Shown: one piece after another, positions 1 through 6,245 of the stretch
How positions within the stretch are numbered: the stretch's first letter is position 1
Layout of the letters: each line of letters opens with the position of its first letter
From: Actinomycetes bacterium
Lineage (GTDB): Bacteria > Actinomycetota > Acidimicrobiia > Spongiisociales > UBA5794
DNA: 7,245 nt
Assembly (NCBI GenBank): GCA_023336855.1
Contig: JAMBLK010000245.1
Span: 1-7,245 of the forward strand
Reading direction: 5' to 3'
The notes under the pieces: generated by a model
What the model was told of the DNA's origin: nothing
What the model saw: only the letters and a program-made list of their open reading frames with translations
Database searches by the model: none
Translations under genes and position numbers: made by a program

Positions 1-405
1 CCGAGCGCCCTCGACGACCTGGGGCTCGCGGCTGCGCTCGAACGGTATGCCGAGGACTACCACCTCCAGCATCCCTCGATCACCGTCGACATGCACATCA
101 ATCTGCCGGAGCGCCTGCCGCCGCTGGTCGAGACCGCCATGTACCGGATCGTCCAGGAGGCGATGACGAACGCCGGACGCCACAGCAGCGCACACCGTGT
201 CAGCATCCTGATCACCCAGCGCGACGGTACGGTAAAGACGATCGTCGAAGACGACGGATCGGGTTTCGACCCGGACGAGGTCATCAGGAGCCAGAGGAGC
301 GTCGGGTTGCACGGCATGAGAGAGCGCGCCGAACTGCTCGACGGGAGCTTCGCAGTCGAGAGCGGCCACAACGGAACGACCGTGTACGTCGAGGTGCCGT
401 TGTGA
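1..405 (+). CDS. NarL-family sensor histidine kinase, C-terminal part (5' truncated by window edge)
   Basis: This is the last 134 residues of a two-component sensor kinase; the open frame runs from base 1 to the TGA at 403-405, and the sensor domain and phospho-histidine lie outside the window. The fragment begins with PSALDDLGLAAALE, the sequence that follows the dimerisation/phosphoacceptor helix in NarL/NarX/DegS-type kinases (HisKA_3 group). The HATPase_c fold then shows its ATP-binding boxes: an N box with E53, N57 and H61 (EAMTNAGRH), a G1 box DDGSGF at residues 84-89, and a G2 box GLHGM at 102-106. The role is ATP-dependent autophosphorylation and phosphotransfer to the regulator encoded immediately downstream, whose gene overlaps this one by 4 nt (GTGA). 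An internal ATG at 91 is not a start, because the homologous sequence extends upstream of it. The sensed signal cannot be told from this part. The class is clear; any link to the molybdoenzyme operon is inference from position. Confidence 0.93.
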   Translation, partial: PSALDDLGLAAALERYAEDYHLQHPSITVDMHINLPERLPPLVETAMYRIVQEAMTNAGRHSSAHRVSILITQRDGTVKTIVEDDGSGFDPDEVIRSQRSVGLHGMRERAELLDGSFAVESGHNGTTVYVEVPL

Positions 406-1073
406 GCGCGATTCGGGTTCTCCTGGCCGACGACCATCCGGTGCTCAGAGCCGGGCTGAGCGCTCTCCTCTCGGCCGAACCCGAGATCGAAGTCGTGGGC
501 GAGGCCGATGATGGGCTCGATTGCATGGAGCTGGCCGCGAAGCTGCGCCCCGACATCATTCTGTTGGACATCAACATGCCGCGATGTGGCGGGTTCGAAG
601 CCCTCGACCGAATCCGCGACGAGCTTCCCGACACGCGTGTTCTCGTTCTCACCATGCACGACGACGTTGGCTATCTGCGGCGGGTCCTTGCCGCGGGTGG
701 ATCCGGCTACATCTTGAAGCAGGCCGCAGGGGCTGAGCTCCTGACGGCCCTGCACACCGTCAGCGATGGCGGCGTGTTCATCCATCCGCATCATGCCCAG
801 CTCCTCGCCACCGATGCTCGAACCTCCGTCCCGGCAGACTCCGTCGACGATGCCGCCAACGGCGATGAGCGCCGCTACAGGTCGCTGAGCGACCGGGAGG
901 CAGAGGTGTTCCGGTTGGTGGCTCTCGGCCACAGCAACGGCGAGATCGCCGACATGATGTTCCTCAGTGTCAAGACGATCGAGACGTACAAGTCACGCCT
1001 CATGAAAAAGCTCGGTGTCGACAGCCGCGCCGCTCTCGTGAGATTGGCGCTCGAACTCGACGTCCTGAAGTAG
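402..1073 (+). CDS. NarL/LuxR-type response regulator (REC + HTH)
   Basis: This is a complete 223-residue two-component transcription regulator of the usual NarL/FixJ length. The receiver domain covers about residues 4-120: acidic pocket D10/D11, phospho-acceptor D56 in LLDINMP, switch T84 and conserved K106 in GYILK. A linker of about 35 residues leads to a GerE/LuxR helix-turn-helix at about 162-218 (SLSDREAEVFRLVALG, then the recognition region around SVKTIETYKSRLMKKLGV). All key residues are present, so it should be functional. The GTG start at 402 lies inside the kinase stop region (GTGA overlap), which implies translational coupling and a cognate pair. The next operon begins 286 bp downstream on the same strand, with an inverted repeat in the gap, so this protein is the best local candidate to control it. 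That regulatory link is inferred; these pairs often also control distant genes. Confidence 0.97.
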   Translation: MSAIRVLLADDHPVLRAGLSALLSAEPEIEVVGEADDGLDCMELAAKLRPDIILLDINMPRCGGFEALDRIRDELPDTRVLVLTMHDDVGYLRRVLAAGGSGYILKQAAGAELLTALHTVSDGGVFIHPHHAQLLATDARTSVPADSVDDAANGDERRYRSLSDREAEVFRLVALGHSNGEIADMMFLSVKTIETYKSRLMKKLGVDSRAALVRLALELDVLK

Positions 1074-1101
1074 CTCTCGTCGCCACGATCGCCCGGAACG
1101 T

Positions 1102-1114
1102 AGGGGGATCCCCT
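1102..1114. promoter_or_regulatory. Inverted repeat AGGGG-GAT-CCCCT, candidate operator
   Basis: The two 5-bp arms are exact reverse complements around a 3-bp centre; read another way, the core GGGGATCCCC is a perfect 10-bp palindrome. It lies about 30 bp past the response-regulator stop and about 245 bp before the catalytic-subunit start. Dimeric LuxR/NarL-type regulators bind inverted repeats of about this size, and the nearest such regulator is encoded directly upstream. No T run follows, so it is not a typical intrinsic terminator. Assignment to the local regulator is inference, and short G/C palindromes do occur by chance in DNA this rich in G and C. Confidence 0.35.
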
Positions 1115-1230
1115 GACAGGCCCCGTCGTGAGAATCGGGTTTGTCCCCACACGAATAGTGGCATCCCCCGCTAGCCGGATGACGCGATCTGGGTTCTGAT
1201 GGTGTCAATGATGATCTGCTGCGCCGCCCA

Positions 1231-1312
1231 TGTGCCGGAGAGGGGGTTGTATCACGCAACTCCTCCGCCACCACAACCGGGTCGTTGTGTCTCCGAAGGA
1301 GGGACGGGCACG
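1231..1312 (+). ncRNA. Candidate Moco (molybdenum cofactor) riboswitch-like leader RNA
   Basis: The leader can fold by eye into a closed multi-hairpin domain. The outer stem pairs GTGCC (1232-1236) with GGCAC (1307-1311), plus a flanking U-G pair. A first hairpin pairs GGGGTTG (1243-1249) with CAACTCC (1257-1263), including one G-U pair. A second pairs CACAAC (1272-1277) with GTTGTG (1284-1289) across the loop CGGGTC. A third is CTCC-GAA-GGAG (1291-1301), followed by GGACGGGCAC. The CGGGTC loop, the CTCCGAAGGAG hairpin and the following GACGGGCA resemble, from memory, the conserved parts of the Moco RNA class (Rfam RF01055), members of which precede Moco synthesis, molybdate transport and Moco-enzyme genes. 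The next gene encodes a Mo-bis-MGD enzyme, which fits. About 37 nt separate the domain from the ribosome binding site; CTCC at 1330-1333 could pair with GGAG at 1351-1354 and so mask it. The stems are visible, but the class is a tentative match. Confidence 0.48.
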
Positions 1313-1348
1313 GCCGTCACACGTCGAGTCTCCGAATTGCAAGGAATA

Positions 1349-1354
1349 GGGGAG
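1349..1354 (+). promoter_or_regulatory. Ribosome binding site of the catalytic subunit
   Basis: GGGGAG lies 5 nt before the ATG at 1360 and supports that start. The same reading frame is open upstream as far as a TTG at 1285, but that codon sits inside the structured leader and would put some 37 residues before the twin-arginine motif. A second in-frame ATG at 1381 (seven codons later, just before TITRRTFVKG) has only a weaker GGAAG at 1365-1369 ahead of it and remains possible. Confidence 0.7.
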
Positions 1355-1359
1355 TAGGG

Positions 1360-3990
1360 ATGTCGGAAGTATTTCTCGGGATGCCAACCATCACCCGCCG
1401 GACCTTTGTCAAAGGCACGGCCGCAGTGGCCGGTACGGCCGCAGTGGCAAGCAACTTCCTGTTCAGGTCTCTGGACGGTGTTGCCGTGGCCCAGGACACG
1501 ACCGCGGCCGGCCCGGTGGAGGACTTCGTCGCCACCACGTGCTGGATCGGCAAGCAGGACTGCGGAATGATCGCCCGCCGGATCGATGGGCGGGTCGTCA
1601 AGTTCGAAGGGAATCCGACGAACCCGCGCAACGTCGGCACCCTGTGTCCGAAGGGCCAGGGTCAGATTCAGGCCATGTACGACCCCAACAGGGTCAAGTG
1701 GCCGCTGATGCGCACCAACGAAAAGGGCGTCTCCGGAGAGTGGCGGCGCGCGACGTGGGACGAAGCGCTCGATCTCGTTGCTGAGAAGGTCAACGAGGTT
1801 CGTGCTCGCGACCCCAAGATGGTCCTCTGGCAGAAGGGGCGGAGCAAGGCCAAAGACTTCTACGACGATGCGTTCGTGAAGTCGACGGGGATCTCCAAGG
1901 TCGGACACGGGGCGTTCTGCTCGGATGCCGGCTACCGGGCACTCGAGTACACGCTCGGCACCCACGCGGTGCTGCACCCGGATTTCCGCCACTGCAACTA
2001 CATGCTGTCGTGGGGCTGGAACATCACCAATGCCGGCGGGAACAAGTTCTGCTGGCTCACGTGGCCGAGGCACATGGTCAAGGCTCGAGATCGAGGGATG
2101 AAGATCACCCACCTCGATCCACGGTTGAGGAGCGCCGGACCGTTCGCCGACACATGGCTGCCGATCCGTCCCGGGACCGATCTCGCGATGGCGTTGGCCC
2201 TGTGTCATGAGCTCATCCGTCGGGACTATCTCGACCGTCCGTATCTCACCACCTACACGAACGCGCCGTTCCTCATCAAGGCGGACGGCACCGTGGCCCG
2301 GGTCACGGTTGGTGAAGGAGAAGAGGCCGAGGACGTCGGTCTCGTATGGGATGAAGCTTCAGGAGCGGCCGTACCGTTCGGTGACACCGACACTCCCGCA
2401 CTCGAGGGCGAATACGACCTCGACGGCGAGAAGGTGAAGACGGCGTTCCAGCTCTTCACCGAGCACGTCGCCGACGCAACGCCGGAGTGGGCCGCCGAGA
2501 TCACCGGTCTCGACGCCGAACAGATCCGCACGGTTGCCGGAGAGTTCGGTGAGCAGGCACAGATCGGATCGACGCTCGTCGTCGACGGCGTCGAAGTCCC
2601 GTACCGGCCGGTCGGCATCATGGCCTACCACATGGCCCAGCAAGAGCTCGGGTTCCAGACGGCACGGGCGATGACCATGGTTCCCATGCTGGTCGGAGCG
2701 GTGGGTGCGGCCGGTGGGCAGCTCTCGGACTTCACCTGGAAGATCTACAAGAACTACGCCAAGTACGAGACGCTGACCGTCGAGGATCCTCCCTACGACT
2801 TCTTGCTCAACAAGAGCAAGTACTTCCCGATCAACACGGGGTCGCCTGCGGTCCTTGCCGGCGTGATGAACGACCCGGAGCGGTACGGGGTCGAGAACCT
2901 GCCGGAGGTCGCGATCCTGCACATGGTGAACCCGCTCAACGCGTTCCCGTCGCAGCCCGACTATCTCAAGTCCTATCACAAGTTCAAGTTCGTCGCGGTC
3001 ATCAGCCCGTGGCTCTCCGAGACGGCCGACTACTTTGCCGACGTCGTCCTGCCTGCGGCGACCGTCGAGAAGTATGAAGGCCCGACGTCCGCGACCGACC
3101 AGTACGTCGACGCGGTGACGCTCAGGATCCCGCCGATGGAGCCGCTCTTCGAGTCCCGCGGCGAGATCGACATCTACATGGATCTGTGCGAGCGCCTGGG
3201 AACCCTGTACGGCGAGGACGGCTACCTGGCCGTCGTCAACAAGGAACTCAAGCTCAACGACACCGCGTTCGTGCTTCCCCTCGACACGAAGCCCGAGGTG
3301 CGGCACATCTTCGACCAGTGGGCCAAGTCGCAGGGCATCGACGAAGGCATCGAGTACTTCGAGGATCCGCAGAAGGGTGTCTACGTCAAGGGACCGGTGA
3401 GTCCGAACAAGATATACGGATACGTGGCCGACCCGCCGTTCGGCGGTGCGATCCACCGTCTGTACGGGGAGAGCCTCCTCGATGCGCAGCAGCAGATGAA
3501 GGCGAAGGGCGCCGACGAGATCTACTGGCAGGACTACACGGCGTTCCCGACCTGGCGACCTCCCACGATGGAAGCATCCCCGGCCGAGTATGAGTTCTAT
3601 CTCCTGAGTTATCACCAGATCGAGCACAAACAGAGCCGCACGAGCTTCATCCCGATGCTCGCCGAGCTCGCACCGGGCGCCTATCTGGACATCAACCCGC
3701 AGACAGCGGACCGGCTCGGGATCGCCGAGGGTGACACGGTGACGGTCGAGTCGCACAACGCGGTGACGGGCGAGACCCGTCGGCTCACGACGGTAGCCAC
3801 GCTCCTCGATTCGATTCGACCGGACACGGTCGCCATGCCCCACCACTTTGGGATGTGGACGCACCCGCAGAACAAGAATCAGGGTCCGTCTGCGAACGAG
3901 ATCTACTTCACCGGTGAGGGCTATCTCGCCAACACGGGGGATCAATCGTTCCACGTGAAGGTGAAGGTCACGAAGGGAGGTGGTGCCTGA
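1360..3990 (+). CDS. Tat-exported molybdopterin (Mo-bis-MGD) oxidoreductase, catalytic subunit, PsrA/PhsA-like
   Basis: This 876-residue protein is the catalytic subunit of a DMSO-reductase-superfamily complex. It starts with a twin-arginine signal (TRRTFVKG, R13-R14), a hydrophobic Ala/Val stretch and a probable cleavage after AVA44. The mature N-terminus carries the Fe-S segment C61...C68...C96 (TTCWIGKQDCG, then LCPKG). The canonical second cysteine position is G64, so only three of the four usual ligands are present. C187 (GHGAFCSDAGY) sits where PsrA/NapA-type enzymes have the cysteine bound to Mo. The cofactor-binding segment around 250-285 (HLDPRLRSAGPFAD, then IRPGTDLAMALAL) is typical, as is the NPLNAFPSQPDY segment near 520. 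The C-terminal molybdopterin-dinucleotide-binding domain runs from about 743 to the end. Length, operon partners and Tat signal fit Psr/Phs/Ttr-type complexes that act on the outer face of the cytoplasmic membrane. The substrate (sulfur, tetrathionate, arsenic, selenium or other) cannot be assigned. Its stop overlaps the next start by 1 nt (TGATG). Confidence 0.95.
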   Translation: MSEVFLGMPTITRRTFVKGTAAVAGTAAVASNFLFRSLDGVAVAQDTTAAGPVEDFVATTCWIGKQDCGMIARRIDGRVVKFEGNPTNPRNVGTLCPKGQGQIQAMYDPNRVKWPLMRTNEKGVSGEWRRATWDEALDLVAEKVNEVRARDPKMVLWQKGRSKAKDFYDDAFVKSTGISKVGHGAFCSDAGYRALEYTLGTHAVLHPDFRHCNYMLSWGWNITNAGGNKFCWLTWPRHMVKARDRGMKITHLDPRLRSAGPFADTWLPIRPGTDLAMALALCHELIRRDYLDRPYLTTYTNAPFLIKADGTVARVTVGEGEEAEDVGLVWDEASGAAVPFGDTDTPALEGEYDLDGEKVKTAFQLFTEHVADATPEWAAEITGLDAEQIRTVAGEFGEQAQIGSTLVVDGVEVPYRPVGIMAYHMAQQELGFQTARAMTMVPMLVGAVGAAGGQLSDFTWKIYKNYAKYETLTVEDPPYDFLLNKSKYFPINTGSPAVLAGVMNDPERYGVENLPEVAILHMVNPLNAFPSQPDYLKSYHKFKFVAVISPWLSETADYFADVVLPAATVEKYEGPTSATDQYVDAVTLRIPPMEPLFESRGEIDIYMDLCERLGTLYGEDGYLAVVNKELKLNDTAFVLPLDTKPEVRHIFDQWAKSQGIDEGIEYFEDPQKGVYVKGPVSPNKIYGYVADPPFGGAIHRLYGESLLDAQQQMKAKGADEIYWQDYTAFPTWRPPTMEASPAEYEFYLLSYHQIEHKQSRTSFIPMLAELAPGAYLDINPQTADRLGIAEGDTVTVESHNAVTGETRRLTTVATLLDSIRPDTVAMPHHFGMWTHPQNKNQGPSANEIYFTGEGYLANTGDQSFHVKVKVTKGGGA
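1417..1452 (+). repeat. 18-bp tandem duplication in the Tat signal peptide
   Basis: Two adjacent 18-bp units (1417-1434 and 1435-1452) share their first 14 bases, ACGGCCGCAGTGGC, and match at 15 of 18 positions. They encode TAAVAG and TAAVAS, residues 20-25 and 26-31, in the hydrophobic core of the signal peptide. The frame is kept and the core remains a normal Tat h-region, so this looks like a small in-frame duplication that lengthened the core by six residues. Confidence 0.8.
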
Positions 3991-4733
3991 TGACGAGGTA
4001 CGCGATGGTCGTCGATCTCGACCGATGCCAGGGATGTCGTGGCTGCATGACCGCATGCAAGGTCGAGAACAACACGGTTGAAGGCAACTTCTGGATGTAC
4101 GTTTTCCGTTTCGAGCAGGGCTCGTTCCCGGACACCGAGATGAGCTTCATGCCCCGGCCATGCCAGCATTGCCACAACGCGCCGTGCGTCAAGGTGTGTC
4201 CCGTCGGCGCCCGGTTCCACCGCGAGGACCACATCGTCCTGACCGATGCGGACCGTTGCATCGGGTGCCGATACTGCGAACTCGCCTGCCCGTACGGAGT
4301 GAATTACTTCAACTGGCAGCCACCCGACGAGGGTCAGTACTCGATCGTGGATTGGAAGGATCCCGACCTGGAACCCGTCACGAACGGCCTCATACCTCCA
4401 TACAAGAACCCGGACCTCGACGAACTGTGGGGCGACGAGCAGCGTCGCACCGCGGGCGGCGGGCACGCCAAGGGGATCATGGAGAAGTGCACGTTCTGTG
4501 TGCAGCGGGTGGAGAAGGGCCTCGATCCGGCATGCGTTGACACCTGTCCGACGGACGCCCTGGTATTCGGGGACGTGGAGAATCCGGACACCCCGATCAG
4601 CCACTACCTCAAAGAGAACCGAACGTGGCAGTTGCTCGAGGAGGCCGGCACAAAACCGGGTGTGTACTACGTGGGTGGCACACGGCCCTCGTCGGAACTC
4701 AAGGAGATCGAACGACCGAAAGCGACGGTGTGA
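3990..4733 (+). CDS. Four-cluster [4Fe-4S] ferredoxin-type electron-transfer subunit (PsrB/DmsB/NrfC-like)
   Basis: This 247-residue protein carries electrons between the Mo subunit and the membrane subunit. All sixteen cysteines expected for four [4Fe-4S] clusters are present: C13, C16, C19, C23; C58, C61, C66, C70 (CQHCHNAPCVKVCP); C90, C93, C96, C100 (CIGCRYCELACP); and C167, C170, C182, C186 (CTFC...CVDTCP). An acidic, proline-rich insertion of about 55 residues (roughly 111-165) separates the third and fourth motifs. There is no signal peptide, which is usual for this family: it folds with the catalytic subunit and crosses the membrane on that subunit's Tat signal. The ATG at 3990 overlaps the upstream stop and has GGGAGG at 3975-3980, 9 nt ahead. 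Length and motif order match PsrB, DmsB, TtrB and NrfC; the family is certain but the exact enzyme type is not. Confidence 0.96.
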   Translation: MTRYAMVVDLDRCQGCRGCMTACKVENNTVEGNFWMYVFRFEQGSFPDTEMSFMPRPCQHCHNAPCVKVCPVGARFHREDHIVLTDADRCIGCRYCELACPYGVNYFNWQPPDEGQYSIVDWKDPDLEPVTNGLIPPYKNPDLDELWGDEQRRTAGGGHAKGIMEKCTFCVQRVEKGLDPACVDTCPTDALVFGDVENPDTPISHYLKENRTWQLLEEAGTKPGVYYVGGTRPSSELKEIERPKATV

Positions 4734-4734
4734 G

Positions 4735-6042
4735 ATGTCGGTTGATACGAGAGTCGAACGGAAACTCCCGCAGGGCGTCGGTCGCCTGAGATTCGGCTGG
4801 CTGGTGTTCTTTGCTGTGGCCTTCGTGGTATTCCTGGTCGGTCTCGCGGCGTACTTCTATCAGATGAGCAGCGGCATGATCGTGACCGGGATGCGGAGCA
4901 CCGGGACGATGGGCGGAGCGACGTGGGGCTTGTACATCGTGATGGTCGAGTACTTCATCGGTGTCAGCATTGCCGGTGTGGTGCTCGTCGCGTTTGCAAA
5001 GGTGTTCAACATCGGATCGCTGCTCCCGATCTCGAGACTCGCCGTTCTGCTGACGATCACTTCGCTGGTCATCGGGGTGCTCGGCGTGGCACTGGATCTC
5101 GGAGCCCCATTCCGCGGTTTCATCAACATGCTGCTGTACGCAAGGCCGCAATCGCCGTTCTTCGGAACGCTCATGCTCGTCGCCGTCGGTGTGCTGTTCA
5201 CCAGCCTCGTCTATCTGTACCTCGACGGCCGGAAAGACGCAGCAACGATCGCCAGGATCCCCTCTGGGCTCCGATGGTTCCACAAGCTGTGGGCGGCGGG
5301 TTACGGGGACACCGAGCCGGAACGCGAGCGCCACCGGCGTGTGATGTTCTGGCTCTCGATCGGCCTGGTCCCGCTGGTCTTAGTGGCGCTCTCGACCGAA
5401 GGACTGGTCTTCGGCATCCAGGTCGGCCGCCCCGGCTGGTACGGCTCGCTGCAAGGTCCGGACTTCATCGTTCTCGCTGCAGCGTCGGGTTTGGCGAATC
5501 TGATCGTCCTTGCGGCGATCATCCGTCGCGTGCGCGGAGCGGAAGTGGTGATCGGACACACCGTGTTCAGGTGGCTGGGGAGCCTTCTGCTGGCCGCCAC
5601 CGCGGCAGCGTTGTACTTCCAGATCGTCAAGACGTTCACCCTGCTCTATGCGACACCCGGAAGCGAGAGGCTCATCTCCGACGCACTGCTGAGCGGACCG
5701 TACGCATGGATCTTCTGGTCGTCGCTGACGCTCATGATCATCTCGATGATCCTGCTCGTGCTCCAGGCAGCGAGGAGGGCGTGGAGTGTTCCGGTCCTGG
5801 TCGCAGCAAGCGTCGCCGTCTCGACGGCAGCGGTCGCCGAGCGCTACTTGACGGTGATCCCATCGCAGACCCACGGGATGCTGCTCCCCTACGAGCCCGG
5901 GAGCTACTTCCCAACGTGGGTCGAGTTCGCTGTGGTCGCCGGTCTCTTCGGCTTGGGAGCCATCCTGATCGGTGGCTTCATGAAGGTGTTCCCGATCATC
6001 CCGCTCGACTTCGACACAAGGGAGGTGCGCACCGATGCGTAG
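4735..6042 (+). CDS. NrfD/PsrC-family membrane anchor and quinone-site subunit
   Basis: This 435-residue integral membrane protein starts at the ATG at 4735, one base after the ferredoxin-subunit stop. The frame is open further upstream, but that part overlaps the ferredoxin gene and is not real. By eye it has about ten hydrophobic helices: near residues 20-42, 66-88, 98-121, 138-162, 203-225, 240-263, and four more in the last 150 residues. The segment ATWGLYIVMVEYFIGVSIAG at 62-81 is characteristic of NrfD, where this helix and its acidic residue (E72) lie near the quinone site. The protein would exchange electrons between quinone/quinol and the ferredoxin subunit and anchor the complex. 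Ten helices resemble the longer NrfD group (ActC, HmeB, DsrP types) more than eight-helix PsrC. No strong ribosome binding site precedes the start (AAGGAG at 4701-4706 is too far), so translation is probably coupled to the gene before it. Confidence 0.95.
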   Translation: MSVDTRVERKLPQGVGRLRFGWLVFFAVAFVVFLVGLAAYFYQMSSGMIVTGMRSTGTMGGATWGLYIVMVEYFIGVSIAGVVLVAFAKVFNIGSLLPISRLAVLLTITSLVIGVLGVALDLGAPFRGFINMLLYARPQSPFFGTLMLVAVGVLFTSLVYLYLDGRKDAATIARIPSGLRWFHKLWAAGYGDTEPERERHRRVMFWLSIGLVPLVLVALSTEGLVFGIQVGRPGWYGSLQGPDFIVLAAASGLANLIVLAAIIRRVRGAEVVIGHTVFRWLGSLLLAATAAALYFQIVKTFTLLYATPGSERLISDALLSGPYAWIFWSSLTLMIISMILLVLQAARRAWSVPVLVAASVAVSTAAVAERYLTVIPSQTHGMLLPYEPGSYFPTWVEFAVVAGLFGLGAILIGGFMKVFPIIPLDFDTREVRTDA

Positions 6043-6232
6043 AATTGGAACCATCGTGTTGATCTCAGGAGGCATCGTTCTGTTGCTCTTCGGCTATCTC
6101 ATGTCCGCCCCATGGGGGTCATTGAGGGTGGCCGACAGCGATCCGGTCTTCGTGGGTGCTCCCATCTTCTTCATCCTCGGGATCATCTCGATGCTCTCGT
6201 CCGCAGTGTTCTACGAATTGCTCCCCGACTAG
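6035..6232 (+). CDS. Small two-helix membrane protein of unknown function
   Basis: This is a 65-residue protein that I do not recognise. It has a short basic start (MRR), a first hydrophobic helix at about residues 4-23, a middle segment with two aspartates (D34, D36), a second helix at about 38-59, and the acidic end YELLPD. By the positive-inside rule both ends should face the cytoplasm, though the acidic tail makes this uncertain. The ATG at 6035 overlaps the end of the NrfD-type gene by 8 nt and has a strong ribosome binding site, AAGGGAGG at 6018-6025, with 9 nt spacing; this strongly supports a real translated gene. Its place between the membrane-anchor and chaperone genes suggests an accessory or assembly subunit of the oxidoreductase. 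It has no cysteine, and its only histidine-like or heme-ligand candidates are absent, so it is unlikely to carry a cofactor. Confidence 0.8.
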   Translation: MRRIGTIVLISGGIVLLLFGYLMSAPWGSLRVADSDPVFVGAPIFFILGIISMLSSAVFYELLPD

Positions 6233-6245
6233 CGTTGCTAACCAG

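Larger units (their letters stand above)
1074..1359 (+). promoter_or_regulatory. Intergenic leader/control region upstream of the molybdoenzyme operon
   Basis: This 286-bp gap has no convincing gene on either strand. Going downstream it holds the inverted repeat AGGGG-GAT-CCCCT, a looser G/C-rich stretch with a small dyad (CCAC-7 nt-GTGG at 1149-1163), then a cluster of hairpins from about 1231 to 1312, and finally a purine-rich ribosome binding site before the ATG at 1360. I could not pick out a convincing -10/-35 pair. I also see no hairpin followed by a T run after the regulator stop codon, so read-through from the two-component genes into the operon is possible. The promoter of the operon, if separate, most likely lies between about 1100 and 1230, upstream of the structured leader. 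Confidence 0.6.

Noticed and set aside
57..932. 291-codon minus-strand open frame opposite the two-component genes
   Set aside because: Both genes on the + strand have full family motifs; the antisense product has no domain and no plausible ribosome binding site.
1102..1114. Intrinsic terminator after the response-regulator gene
   Set aside because: The arms are only 5 bp and no T run follows; an operator-like palindrome is a better reading.
1285..1359. Upstream TTG start giving a 901-residue catalytic subunit
   Set aside because: The TTG lies within the structured leader, lacks a ribosome binding site and would put some 37 residues ahead of the twin-arginine motif; the ATG at 1360 has GGGGAG 5 nt upstream.
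1918..1920. Possible selenocysteine at the Mo ligand
   Set aside because: The codon is TGC (Cys187), not TGA, so no selenocysteine recoding is needed.
1252..2208. 318-codon minus-strand open frame covering the leader and the start of the catalytic gene
   Set aside because: Antisense to the Tat signal and Fe-S region of a clear gene; its composition looks like a shadow frame.
2359..4056. Long open frame on the minus strand (565 codons) opposite the catalytic subunit
   Set aside because: It lies wholly antisense to a clear molybdoenzyme gene, has an Arg/Val/Asp-rich composition expected of the complement of GC-rich codons, and shows no recognisable domain.
4923..6062. 379-codon + strand open frame within the NrfD-type gene in another frame
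   Set aside because: Its product is rich in Arg/His/Pro with no membrane helices, whereas the overlapping frame encodes a convincing ten-helix NrfD protein.
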